DNA of 8,314 nt, taken from the NCBI GenBank assembly GCA_946624395.1, contig CAMORY010000095.1, positions 1-8,314 on the forward strand. The letters are read 5' to 3'. Position numbers and translations under genes: made by a program. This DNA is from an uncultured Clostridia bacterium. GTDB taxonomy: Bacteria; Bacillota; Clostridia; Christensenellales; Borkfalkiaceae. Under the pieces are notes generated by a model. The model was not told the origin of the DNA and did not search any database. It worked only from the letters and a program-made list of their open reading frames with translations. Positions 1-6,201 of the stretch are shown in pieces (the stretch's first letter is position 1; each line of letters begins with the position of its first letter).

Positions 1-1026
1 ATCGTGTTCCTGCAACTGATTTGTGGCAAGAATTGCGATTGCGCCGATTTTATTAAGCGCTAAAATGGAAAACCAAAACTGATAATGCCGCTTTAAGACC
101 AGCATTACCCTGTCGCCCTTTTTGATGCCTATTGACTTAAAGTAGTTAGCGCAACGCGCCGACTGCTTTTTCATATCGAGAAAGGTAAAGCGCTTGTCCG
201 TTTTATCCTTTCCGACGTACACCATAGCGAGTTTATCGGGGTCGCGTTCACCGATTTTATCCACTATATCGAAAGCAAAATTAAACTTATCGGTATTTTT
301 GAATTTTATGGAAACAGGCGCGCCCTGTTCGTTCTCCACTACGTCGATATAATTATGATATTCTCTGAAACCGTCGTCTTTTTTAGCCGTCTCTTCAGGT
401 TCTTCCGCGTACTGCGCACCCGCCTGCAAATCGGGTATCGGTTCGCCCGAAGGATTTAAAACGATAGCGTAAAACACGCAGTCTTTGCCGCCCACCGCTA
501 TCATACCGTGCGGCGTTGCGCTATCGTAATAAATGCTGTCGCCGACGTTAAGTGTTTCGCGGTGGTCGCCAACCTGCACCATAAGTTTTCCCGAAACGAC
601 GATATCTATTTCCTGCCCCTTGTGGGTAGTGCACTCGATTTCTCTGTTTTCCGCACCTGCATCGTACTTGACTTTAACGTATAACGGTTCGGCAATACGG
701 TTCTGGAACGCCGCCGCAAGGTTATAATAGGTCATACCGTGCGCTTTCGCAATCTTTTGCCCTTTGCCGCTACGCGTTAAGATGTAAGACGAAAGCAATG
801 GGCTTGTACCTTCTATTATATCGGTAATATTGACTTTTAAGGCGTTTGCCGTACGGTAAATGAACGCAAAGTTAAGGTCGCGCTCGCCCCGCTCGCACGC
901 CGCGTACTCTTCTTCCGAAATATCGGTAAACTTCGCCATTTCTGAAACAGAAAGCCCTTCGATTTCGCGCAGTTCTTTGATACGCGCCGCCATCGCCTTG
1001 ATTTTCAAATCGAGATTTTTTTCCAT
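1..1026 (-). CDS. XRE-HTH / cupin / AMP-binding acyl-CoA synthetase fusion, C-terminus beyond left edge
   Basis: The open frame starts at ATG 1026 and stays open for exactly 342 codons to base 1, so the 3' part is missing. An AAGGAG site (complement of 1034-1039) lies 7 bases before the ATG. Residues about 10-72 form a helix-turn-helix of the XRE type (LSVSEMAKFTDISEEEY). Residues about 115-192 are a cupin barrel (HKGQE, then GKLMVQVGD, VGDSIYYDSATPHG). From about residue 220 the sequence matches the N-terminus of the AMP-binding, medium-chain acyl-CoA synthetase family (FKNTDKFNFAFDIVD, ANYFKSIGIKKGDRVMLV, RHYQFWFSILALNKIGAIAI). This family makes acyl-CoA from a carboxylate, ATP and CoA through an acyl-adenylate. 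Its nucleotide-binding and catalytic motifs would lie off the window. Regulator and enzyme are joined through a linker at about 192-220, with no stop or start between them. A T-box riboswitch directly upstream controls transcription. The domain calls are firm. The substrate (branched-chain, aryl or medium-chain acid) is unknown. Confidence 0.85.
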   Translation of the reverse strand, partial: MEKNLDLKIKAMAARIKELREIEGLSVSEMAKFTDISEEEYAACERGERDLNFAFIYRTANALKVNITDIIEGTSPLLSSYILTRSGKGQKIAKAHGMTYYNLAAAFQNRIAEPLYVKVKYDAGAENREIECTTHKGQEIDIVVSGKLMVQVGDHRETLNVGDSIYYDSATPHGMIAVGGKDCVFYAIVLNPSGEPIPDLQAGAQYAEEPEETAKKDDGFREYHNYIDVVENEQGAPVSIKFKNTDKFNFAFDIVDKIGERDPDKLAMVYVGKDKTDKRFTFLDMKKQSARCANYFKSIGIKKGDRVMLVLKRHYQFWFSILALNKIGAIAILATNQLQEHD

Positions 1027-1047
1027 AGTATTTCTCCTTTTCGGGAC

Positions 1048-1083
1048 AAAAAAATCGCCCCAAAGTTTTAATACTTTGAGACG
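1048..1083 (-). terminator. T-box-controlled intrinsic terminator
   Basis: On the minus strand CGTCTCAAAG (1083-1074) pairs over 10 bp, two of them G-U, with CTTTGGGGCG (1065-1056) around an 8-nt loop. An A and seven U residues follow. The 5' arm contains the CTCAAA needed for the antiterminator, so tRNA binding would prevent this hairpin. The start codon of the synthetase fusion lies 22 nt further on. Confidence 0.9.
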
Positions 1084-1325
1084 AGTTTAATTACCCGCGG
1101 TACCACTCAAATTGCAAACCGAAAAGTTTGCCACTTATTAGGGTCTATCAACCCCTATGCCTTTACGCAGCAATCACGGAAAGGTTCTACAAGCGGCTAT
1201 ATGCCGCCTTTCTTCCTTTCGGCTCCGAAACTACATCGCAAAACTACCCTTTAACGGCTTGCACCGACCGCCGCTTCTCTGCAAAGTTTAAGTTTTACAA
1301 ACTTTTCATCACAGCCTTTATAATT
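1048..1325 (-). promoter_or_regulatory. T-box riboswitch leader
   Basis: On the minus strand the transcript carries the T-box core GAGTGGTACCGCGG (complement of about 1095-1108). The UGGU bulge (complement of 1102-1105) would pair with the ACCA end of an uncharged tRNA that has discriminator base A. Helix ACC/GGU closes the upper antiterminator arm. TTTGAG (1106-1111) can pair with CTCAAA (1075-1080), and that CTCAAA is also the 5' arm of the terminator, so the two folds exclude each other. Stem I spans about 1221-1316. It has a GGCU/AGCC base, a kink-turn-like UGAUGA with GGA, an AAAACU/AGUUUU helix, an AGAGA bulge (1276-1280) and a distal loop with GGUG (1262-1265). A stem III hairpin GCAAAC/GUUUGC lies at 1114-1131. 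Together these elements identify a class I transcriptional T-box with high confidence. The best by-eye specifier is GUA (valine) at 1232-1234, but the loop boundaries are uncertain. Confidence 0.93.
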
Positions 1326-1331
1326 GAAACT

Positions 1332-1360
1332 ATCATACCATATAAAACCCGCTTTGTCAA
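1332..1360 (-). promoter_or_regulatory. Sigma-A-type promoter of the T-box leader
   Basis: TTGACA (complement of 1355-1360) and TATGAT (complement of 1332-1337) are separated by exactly 17 bp. The -35 box is perfect and the -10 box has one mismatch. Transcription would begin near 1325, giving a leader of about 300 nt before the ATG at 1026. No clear operator is visible, which fits control by the T-box, although the XRE domain of the gene product could act here. Confidence 0.85.
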
Positions 1361-1388
1361 CTGTTTTTACGGGGGCGTTTTTTATATC

Positions 1389-1421
1389 AACGCCCCGCGC
1401 CGTATTTCGGCGCGGGGCGTT
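1389..1421 (-). terminator. Perfect 14-bp GC-rich inverted repeat after the rubrerythrin gene, probable terminator
   Basis: Bases 1389-1402 (AACGCCCCGCGCCG) are the exact complement of 1408-1421, with a 5-base loop. The hairpin begins 29 nt after the rubrerythrin stop codon and lies before the next promoter, so it probably ends that transcript. On the minus strand no uridine run follows (TTGATATAAAAAA), so this is not a textbook intrinsic terminator. A third copy of the outer arm lies at 1372-1379. The rest of the gene-free stretch 1027-1449 is the T-box leader and its promoter. Confidence 0.6.
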
Positions 1422-1449
1422 CAATGGTTTTCTACTTTATTATTAAGTA

Positions 1450-1995
1450 TTATTTCTTAAAATATCTGTTAAGTAAACCTTCGAAGGCTTTGCCGTGGCG
1501 GGCTTCGTCGCGCGCCATTTCGTGAACCGTGTCGTGGATAGCGTCGAGATTTAAGGCTTTCGCTTTCTTCGCTATCTCCATTTTGCCCGCCGTCGCGCCG
1601 TTTTCCGCCATAACGCGAAGTTCAAGATTTTTCTTGGTGGAATCGGTTATAACTTCGCCTAAAAGTTCTGCAAACTTCGCCGCGTGTTCGGCCTCTTCCC
1701 AAGCCGCCTTTTCAAAATACAAACCTATTTCGGGATAACCTTCTCTATGTGCTACTCTCGCCATAGCAAGGTACATACCTACTTCCGAACACTCGCCGTT
1801 AAAATTCTGGCGAAGCCCTTCCAAAATTTCGGCGTCAACGCCCTTCGCCACGCCGACGACGTGTTCGGCAGCCCACGAAAGACCTTCTTTCTGTTCCGAG
1901 AATTTAGAAGCGGGCGCTTTGCATTGCGGGCAGAATTCCGGCGGATTGTCCCCTTCGTGAACGTAGCCGCATATTGCGCAAACGAATTTTTTCAT
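1450..1995 (-). CDS. Reverse rubrerythrin (N-terminal rubredoxin, C-terminal ferritin-like di-iron domain)
   Basis: The protein has 181 residues. It opens with a rubredoxin-like iron site, C6-x2-C9 and C22-x2-C25. A four-helix ferritin-like domain follows, with likely di-iron ligands in GECSEVG (E68/E71), EEAEH (E100-H104), E131 and DEARH (E164, H167). Classical rubrerythrins have the rubredoxin domain at the C-terminus; this order is that of the reverse rubrerythrins of Clostridium. Those are cytoplasmic and reduce hydrogen peroxide, and oxygen, with electrons passed from NAD(P)H by partner reductases, protecting strict anaerobes. The start at 1995 (MKKFVCAICGY) is preferred over the in-frame ATG at 2031, because an AAGGAG lies 9 bases before it and the family begins at this point. 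It has its own promoter directly after nadE and ends before a strong hairpin. The family call is firm. Confidence 0.93.
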   Translation of the reverse strand: MKKFVCAICGYVHEGDNPPEFCPQCKAPASKFSEQKEGLSWAAEHVVGVAKGVDAEILEGLRQNFNGECSEVGMYLAMARVAHREGYPEIGLYFEKAAWEEAEHAAKFAELLGEVITDSTKKNLELRVMAENGATAGKMEIAKKAKALNLDAIHDTVHEMARDEARHGKAFEGLLNRYFKK

Positions 1996-2004
1996 AAATT
2001 TTAT

Positions 2005-2010
2005 CTCCTT
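2005..2010 (-). promoter_or_regulatory. Ribosome binding site that sets the rubrerythrin start
   Basis: AAGGAG on the minus strand lies 9 bases before ATG 1995. It selects this ATG over the in-frame ATG at 2031, which sits only a few bases after the predicted transcription start. Confidence 0.8.
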
Positions 2011-2015
2011 TTTTC

Positions 2016-2028
2016 CGTGTTTAACACG
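2016..2028. repeat. 13-bp palindrome in the rubrerythrin leader, possible operator
   Basis: CGTGTT and AACACG flank a single central T, a perfect inverted repeat. It lies at about +7 to +19 of the predicted rubrerythrin transcript, where a repressor could block RNA polymerase. It does not match the PerR box and resembles a Rex site only loosely. It may be chance. Confidence 0.35.
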
Positions 2029-2041
2029 CATTTTCCTTTTA

Positions 2042-2071
2042 ATTTTACACGACGAACCGCCGCCCTGTCAA
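2042..2071 (-). promoter_or_regulatory. Promoter of the rubrerythrin gene
   Basis: TTGACA (complement of 2066-2071) and TAAAAT (complement of 2042-2047) are separated by 18 bp. The -35 box begins 7 bases after the nadE stop codon. No terminator fits between nadE and this promoter, so read-through from nadE is possible. Confidence 0.75.
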
Positions 2072-2078
2072 GTGAAAA

Positions 2079-4004
2079 TCACAACTCCGAAATTTCTTTA
2101 AGCCAAAGTGCGCTTGACGCGTCCGACGGCATACGTAAGTCGCCGCGGGGCGACAGGGCTACCGAACCGACTTTCACCCCGTCCGGCACGCACGAACGCT
2201 TAAACTGCTGTGCGAAAAACCGTTTAACGAAAATTTTAAGCCATTTTAATATGGTGGCGTTATCGTATTTACCGTAAAACGCCTTTTTGGCGACAAAATA
2301 TATTTTCGACGGCGAATACCCGCGCCTTAACATATTATATAGGAAAAAGTCGTGTAGTTCGTAAGGCCCTACTATATCTTCCGTCTTTTGGGCGATTTCA
2401 CCGCTAGTTGGCGGCAAAAGTTCGGGGCTTACGGGGGTATCTAAAATATCGTACAGCACGGCTTTAAGTTTCCCGCGCGAAGCGTCCGCCACGTGCTTTA
2501 CTATATATCTCACAAGCGTTTTCGGTACGGACGAGTTTACCCCGTACATACTCATATGGTCGCCGTTATAGGTCGCCCAGCCTAAAGCGAGTTCGGATAA
2601 ATCGCCCGTACCGACGACAAGCCCGCCCGTCATATTCGCTACGTCCATAAGTACCTGCGTGCGTTCACGCGCCTGCGCGTTTTCGTAAGTCGTGTCGGGA
2701 TTGCCTTCGTGCTTTATATCCTTTAAGTGCCTTAAAACCGACTTGGTTATATCTACCTTTTTAAGCGACACGCCGAGAGATTTTGCAAGTTTTATCGTAT
2801 TATCGAAAGTTCTGTTCGTCGTGCCGAAACAGGGCATAGTTATCGCGATAACGTCTTTTAAGTTTCTACCGAGTTTCCCCATCGCCTTGACCGCGACAAG
2901 GATTGCAAGCGTGGAATCGAGCCCCCCCGAAAGCCCTATAACCGCAGTCTTTGCGTTTGCGCATTTTATACGCTGTTTAAGCCCTTCCGACTGAATATCG
3001 AGTATGAGTTCCGCGCGCGCGCCCAAAACCTGTTCCCCACGCGGCACGAAGGGTGTTTTTTCAAAGTCGCGCTCTATATTATCAACGTCTTTATACCCGT
3101 CGAAATAAACCGTTTGGTAGTTTACATTTTTTTCTTCCGTGCCGTGGTTAAAGAGTTTGGCGCGTTCAAAGTCCAAAAAACCGACGTCAATGTCCGCGGT
3201 TATCATACAGTTTTCAAACAGTTTGCTTTCGGTAAGCAGAGTGCCGTTTTCCGAAACAAGGTTATGCCCTGCAAACACCACGTCGGTAGTGGATTCCCCG
3301 CTACCTGCGTCCGCGTAAACGTATGCGGAAACCGTACGCGCCGATTGTACGCAGATAAGGTCTCTGCGGTACTCGGCTTTACCCACCGTTTCGTTGCTTG
3401 CGGATAAATTGACTATTATATTCGCCCCGTTTACCGTATGCAGATTTGACGGCGCGCTGCCCCCCCATAAATCTTCGCAAATTTCCGCGGAAACGGTAAA
3501 GCGACTTTCGGTTTTATCCTTAAAAATAACGTTCCTTATAACCCGCAAGGGCTTGTCGGAAAAATAGGGCGCGTTTTCTATGACGGTATTTTCAATACTG
3601 TCGTTCCAAGCGGAAAACCAGCGCTTTTCGTAAAACTCGTTATAATTCGGCAGGTTGGTTTTGGGAATAAGCGCCAAAACTTCGCCTTGATTTACTGCCG
3701 CCGCCACGTTGTAGATAAGCCCGTTTATCTTTACGGGCAGTCCCACGAACACAAGCATCTTTTTATCTTCCGTGAACGCCGCTATCTCGCGCAGACTTTT
3801 CAGAGCGCCGCAAAGCAGCGTGTCGCTGTAAAGCAAGTCGGCACAGGTATAGCCCGTAATCGATAGTTCGGGAAAGACGGCAAGTTCCGCACTCTCGTCT
3901 TCTGCCCTTTTTATCCATTTTTTGATTTGCTCGCAGTTAAAGCCCGTATCCGCGACGCGGATAGCGGGAGTTGTTGCCGCCGTTTTAATAAAGCCGTATT
4001 TCAT
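2079..4004 (-). CDS. nadE: Glutamine-dependent NAD+ synthetase
   Basis: The protein has 641 residues and catalyses the last step of NAD+ synthesis: ATP-dependent amidation of nicotinic acid adenine dinucleotide with ammonia released from glutamine. Residues 1 to about 290 are a nitrilase-type glutaminase with the triad E46 (FPELSITGYT), K115 (PKTNLPNYNEF) and C176 (AEICEDLWG). Residues about 325-641 are the synthetase domain, with the ATP pyrophosphatase P-loop SGGLDS at 359-364 and TGDLSELALGWATYNGDHM at 467-485. The C-terminus (RFFAQQFKRS, LSPRGDLRMPSD) is that of the long two-domain, glutaminase-linked NadE enzymes such as that of Mycobacterium, not the short ammonia-dependent form. All catalytic residues are present and the length is normal. 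ATG 4004 follows AGGTGA after 6 bases. The gene stands alone between the terminator after recG and the rubrerythrin promoter. It is a housekeeping enzyme of the cytoplasm. Confidence 0.97.
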   Translation of the reverse strand: MKYGFIKTAATTPAIRVADTGFNCEQIKKWIKRAEDESAELAVFPELSITGYTCADLLYSDTLLCGALKSLREIAAFTEDKKMLVFVGLPVKINGLIYNVAAAVNQGEVLALIPKTNLPNYNEFYEKRWFSAWNDSIENTVIENAPYFSDKPLRVIRNVIFKDKTESRFTVSAEICEDLWGGSAPSNLHTVNGANIIVNLSASNETVGKAEYRRDLICVQSARTVSAYVYADAGSGESTTDVVFAGHNLVSENGTLLTESKLFENCMITADIDVGFLDFERAKLFNHGTEEKNVNYQTVYFDGYKDVDNIERDFEKTPFVPRGEQVLGARAELILDIQSEGLKQRIKCANAKTAVIGLSGGLDSTLAILVAVKAMGKLGRNLKDVIAITMPCFGTTNRTFDNTIKLAKSLGVSLKKVDITKSVLRHLKDIKHEGNPDTTYENAQARERTQVLMDVANMTGGLVVGTGDLSELALGWATYNGDHMSMYGVNSSVPKTLVRYIVKHVADASRGKLKAVLYDILDTPVSPELLPPTSGEIAQKTEDIVGPYELHDFFLYNMLRRGYSPSKIYFVAKKAFYGKYDNATILKWLKIFVKRFFAQQFKRSCVPDGVKVGSVALSPRGDLRMPSDASSALWLKEISEL

Positions 4005-4047
4005 AAAAAATCACCTTTTTGTAAAAATCAATATTTTTTATAATTCA

Positions 4048-4076
4048 ATTTTACACCATTTTTACAGTTTTGGCAA
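4048..4076 (-). promoter_or_regulatory. Promoter of nadE
   Basis: TTGCCA (complement of 4071-4076) and TAAAAT (complement of 4048-4053) are separated by 17 bp. The predicted start near 4041 leaves an AT-rich leader of about 37 nt before ATG 4004. No operator for a known NAD regulator is recognised. Confidence 0.75.
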
Positions 4077-4089
4077 TTTTTTAGAATAT

Positions 4090-4133
4090 AAAAAACGCGG
4101 GTTTTTGCAAAAATCGCAAAAATCCGCGTTTTT
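4090..4133. terminator. Long bidirectional-looking terminator after recG
   Basis: The arms 4091-4108 and 4116-4133 are complementary over 18 positions with one exception, enclosing a 7-base loop. The arms end in A and T runs, so on the minus strand the hairpin closes with CCGCG followed by six T. It begins 11 bases after the recG stop codon and separates recG from the nadE promoter. The one exception is an A/C mismatch on the minus strand but a G-U pair on the plus strand. Confidence 0.88.
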
Positions 4134-4143
4134 AGGCTTAATT

Positions 4144-6162
4144 TTAATTCATAGAAATATTTTTCAGTTTTTCGTACTTTTTTATAGCGACGCGCTTAAT
4201 TTCCGAAATATCGCCGCCCGTTTCAAAAGTTTCGTCGCTTATCTTTTTCGCCAGGAAAATCGCTTCGGTAGAATAATCAAGCGCACCTAAATCGCTCATA
4301 AACTTGCCGCTTTGCCGTTCGCCCATAAAGTCGCCCGAACCCCTTAATTTATAGTCGTATTCGGAAATCTTAAAGCCGTCGGTTGTGGACTGCATTATTT
4401 TAAGCCGTTCTAAACTGTCGCCCGCGGTTCTACCCGCAAGCAGAAAGCAATAACTTTTAATATCAGACCTGCCAACTCTTCCGCGCAGTTGGTGAAGTTG
4501 CGAAAGCCCGAACCGTTCCGCGCCGTAAATTACCATAACCGAAGCGTCTGGCACGTCCACCCCCACTTCTATAACGGTGGTGGAAACGAGTATTTTGGTC
4601 TTTTTGTCCTTAAAATCGTTCATAACCGCCGCTTTTTCCTTATCTTTCATTTTGCCGTGCAAAAGCCCCAAGGAGATATTCGGGAAACGGGTTTTAAGTT
4701 CCTCGTAGAGTTCGATAACGCTCATAGTCTCGCCCTCCTCGTCCCCTTCGATTTTGGGGCATACGAAATAGGCTTGCCTACCCGCCGCCACTTCTCTTTC
4801 GATAAATTTAAGCATATCGGCGTACTTTTCGCTCGGTACTACGTTGGTCTGAACGGGTATCCTATCCTGCGGCTTGTCGGTTATGGTCGTTATATCTAAA
4901 TCGCCGTAAAATATAAGCGAAAGAGTGCGCGGAATAGGCGTAGCGCTCATAACGAGAACGTCGGGCGTTATGCCTTTGTTAAGTAGCGCGCTTCTTTGCG
5001 ACACGCCGAAGCGTTGCTGTTCGTCGCACACGCAAAGAGATAGGTTAGAAAATTCCACGTCTTCGGAAAGAAGGGCGTGTGTACCGCATAAAAGGCGGAT
5101 TTTGCCGCTTTTCAAGTCGGATTTAACCTGTTTTTTCTCTTTGGCAGCTATAGAACCGGTCAACAGTGCGACGTTATATTCGGGGAATATATTTTTTAAA
5201 AGGTTATAATTCTGCGCGGCTAACACTTCGGTCGGTGCAAGCATCGCCGCCTGAAAACCGCTTTTTAACGCGATAAACAGCGCGCAGGTTGCGACGGCGG
5301 TTTTGCCGCTGCCCACGTCCCCTTGCATAAGCCTGTTCATCACCGAACTGCCCGTCATATCGGCGTAAATCTCGTTCACCGCCTTTTTCTGCCCGTCGGT
5401 AAAATCGAAGGGAAAACGCTTGACTATAAACTCCAGAAGTTCGGTTGCGGCGCAGTCGTACTTGTTTATTCGAACTTGCGCGCTGTCGCCTTTTATTACC
5501 TTAAACGCCGAAATAAGTGCAAAATATTCTTCTATCGCAATTCTGTCCGCGGCGCGTTGTTTGCGCGACATATCGGGCGGGTTATGGATATCGCGGTACG
5601 CCGCATACAAATCTGAAAGCGCGTATTTCTGCTGTAAACTAAAGGGAATTATGCTTTTCGGCTTTTCTATGTCAACGGCAAGGCGGGCGCTGTCGCGCAC
5701 GGATTTCTGGCTTAACGCGCCTTTTATTTTGTACTGCGGAACTATCCCTTTAAGCCGCAAATTCTTCTCAATCGGCTCGAACGAAGGGTTTGTCAGCGAA
5801 GTTTCCAGCCCGTCCGCACGAACCCTGCCGTAAAACAGATATTCTTCGCCTATTTTAAGGCGCGCCGCAACGTACGGCATATTGTACCAGACGACGGCAA
5901 ATGTAAACCCTTCCTGCTCGCAATAGGCTTTTACCATACCGCCCCTGCCCTTGCGGAAATACCGCACCTGCGGCGGGGTGATGATTTTACCGCTCGTTAA
6001 AACCATATCGTTATGATAGGCGTATTTTAAGAGCTGCTTTTCACGCAAATCTATATAAGCGCGCGGAAAAAACCGCATTAAATCTGCGGTATCGAAAATT
6101 CCTAATTTATTGAAGTCGGACTCCCTTGCCGAACTTATTCCGCGAATCTTTGTAAGTTCCAT
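4144..6162 (-). CDS. recG: ATP-dependent DNA helicase RecG
   Basis: The protein has 672 residues, close to the usual length for RecG of Bacillota. RecG is a double-stranded DNA translocase that reverses stalled replication forks and moves Holliday junctions. The N-terminus (LTKIRGIS, KLGIFDTADLMRFFPRAYID) starts the wedge region that splits forks. The helicase core has Walker A GDVGSGKT at 281-288, motif II DEQQRFGV at 380-387, SATPIPRTL from 406, STTVIEVGVDVPDA at 527-540 and QLRGRVGRS at 558-566. The RecG-specific C-terminal motif is DYKLRGSGDFMGERQSG at 603-619. Motif II is normally DEQH; here the fourth residue is Q383. ATG 6162 matches the family start, but no Shine-Dalgarno is visible before it, and a GC-rich hairpin ends 11 bases upstream. 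The gene follows fakA in the same frame, 39 bases after its stop, as in the yloU-fakA-recG region of Bacillota. Confidence 0.96.
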   Translation of the reverse strand: MELTKIRGISSARESDFNKLGIFDTADLMRFFPRAYIDLREKQLLKYAYHNDMVLTSGKIITPPQVRYFRKGRGGMVKAYCEQEGFTFAVVWYNMPYVAARLKIGEEYLFYGRVRADGLETSLTNPSFEPIEKNLRLKGIVPQYKIKGALSQKSVRDSARLAVDIEKPKSIIPFSLQQKYALSDLYAAYRDIHNPPDMSRKQRAADRIAIEEYFALISAFKVIKGDSAQVRINKYDCAATELLEFIVKRFPFDFTDGQKKAVNEIYADMTGSSVMNRLMQGDVGSGKTAVATCALFIALKSGFQAAMLAPTEVLAAQNYNLLKNIFPEYNVALLTGSIAAKEKKQVKSDLKSGKIRLLCGTHALLSEDVEFSNLSLCVCDEQQRFGVSQRSALLNKGITPDVLVMSATPIPRTLSLIFYGDLDITTITDKPQDRIPVQTNVVPSEKYADMLKFIEREVAAGRQAYFVCPKIEGDEEGETMSVIELYEELKTRFPNISLGLLHGKMKDKEKAAVMNDFKDKKTKILVSTTVIEVGVDVPDASVMVIYGAERFGLSQLHQLRGRVGRSDIKSYCFLLAGRTAGDSLERLKIMQSTTDGFKISEYDYKLRGSGDFMGERQSGKFMSDLGALDYSTEAIFLAKKISDETFETGGDISEIKRVAIKKYEKLKNISMN

Positions 6163-6194
6163 AATAATTAAAACGGGAAGGTTGTCCCTTCCCG
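6163..6194 (-). terminator. Hairpin between fakA and recG, possible attenuator
   Basis: CGGGAAGG (6174-6181) is the exact complement of 6187-6194, with a 5-base loop. On the minus strand TTTTAATTATT follows and runs straight into the recG ATG. The hairpin begins 7 bases after the fakA stop. It looks like a weak intrinsic terminator with a broken uridine run, which would reduce recG expression relative to fakA. It could instead act in translational coupling. Confidence 0.65.
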
Positions 6195-6201
6195 AAAGTT
6201 T

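Noticed and set aside
533..1090. Small plus-strand and minus-strand frames (533-727, 860-1090, 872-1063)
   Set aside because: They are shadows of the long open frame at 1-1026, which shows continuous domain similarity.
1114..1131. Hairpin GCAAAC/GTTTGC considered as a separate terminator
   Set aside because: It is followed by the T-box core, not by a U-run, and fits stem III of the riboswitch.
1128..1460. 110-residue open frame on the plus strand in the gene-free stretch
   Set aside because: It is antisense to the T-box leader and its promoter, has no ribosome site, and runs through structured RNA elements that explain the sequence.
1450..2031. Rubrerythrin with the upstream start at 2031
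   Set aside because: The extra 12 residues are not part of the family and would leave the AAGGAG at 2005-2010 inside the coding region.
1684..2277. 197-residue open frame on the plus strand
   Set aside because: It is antisense to rubrerythrin and nadE, spans the promoter between them, and its translation shows no recognisable domain. Both minus-strand genes are clear.
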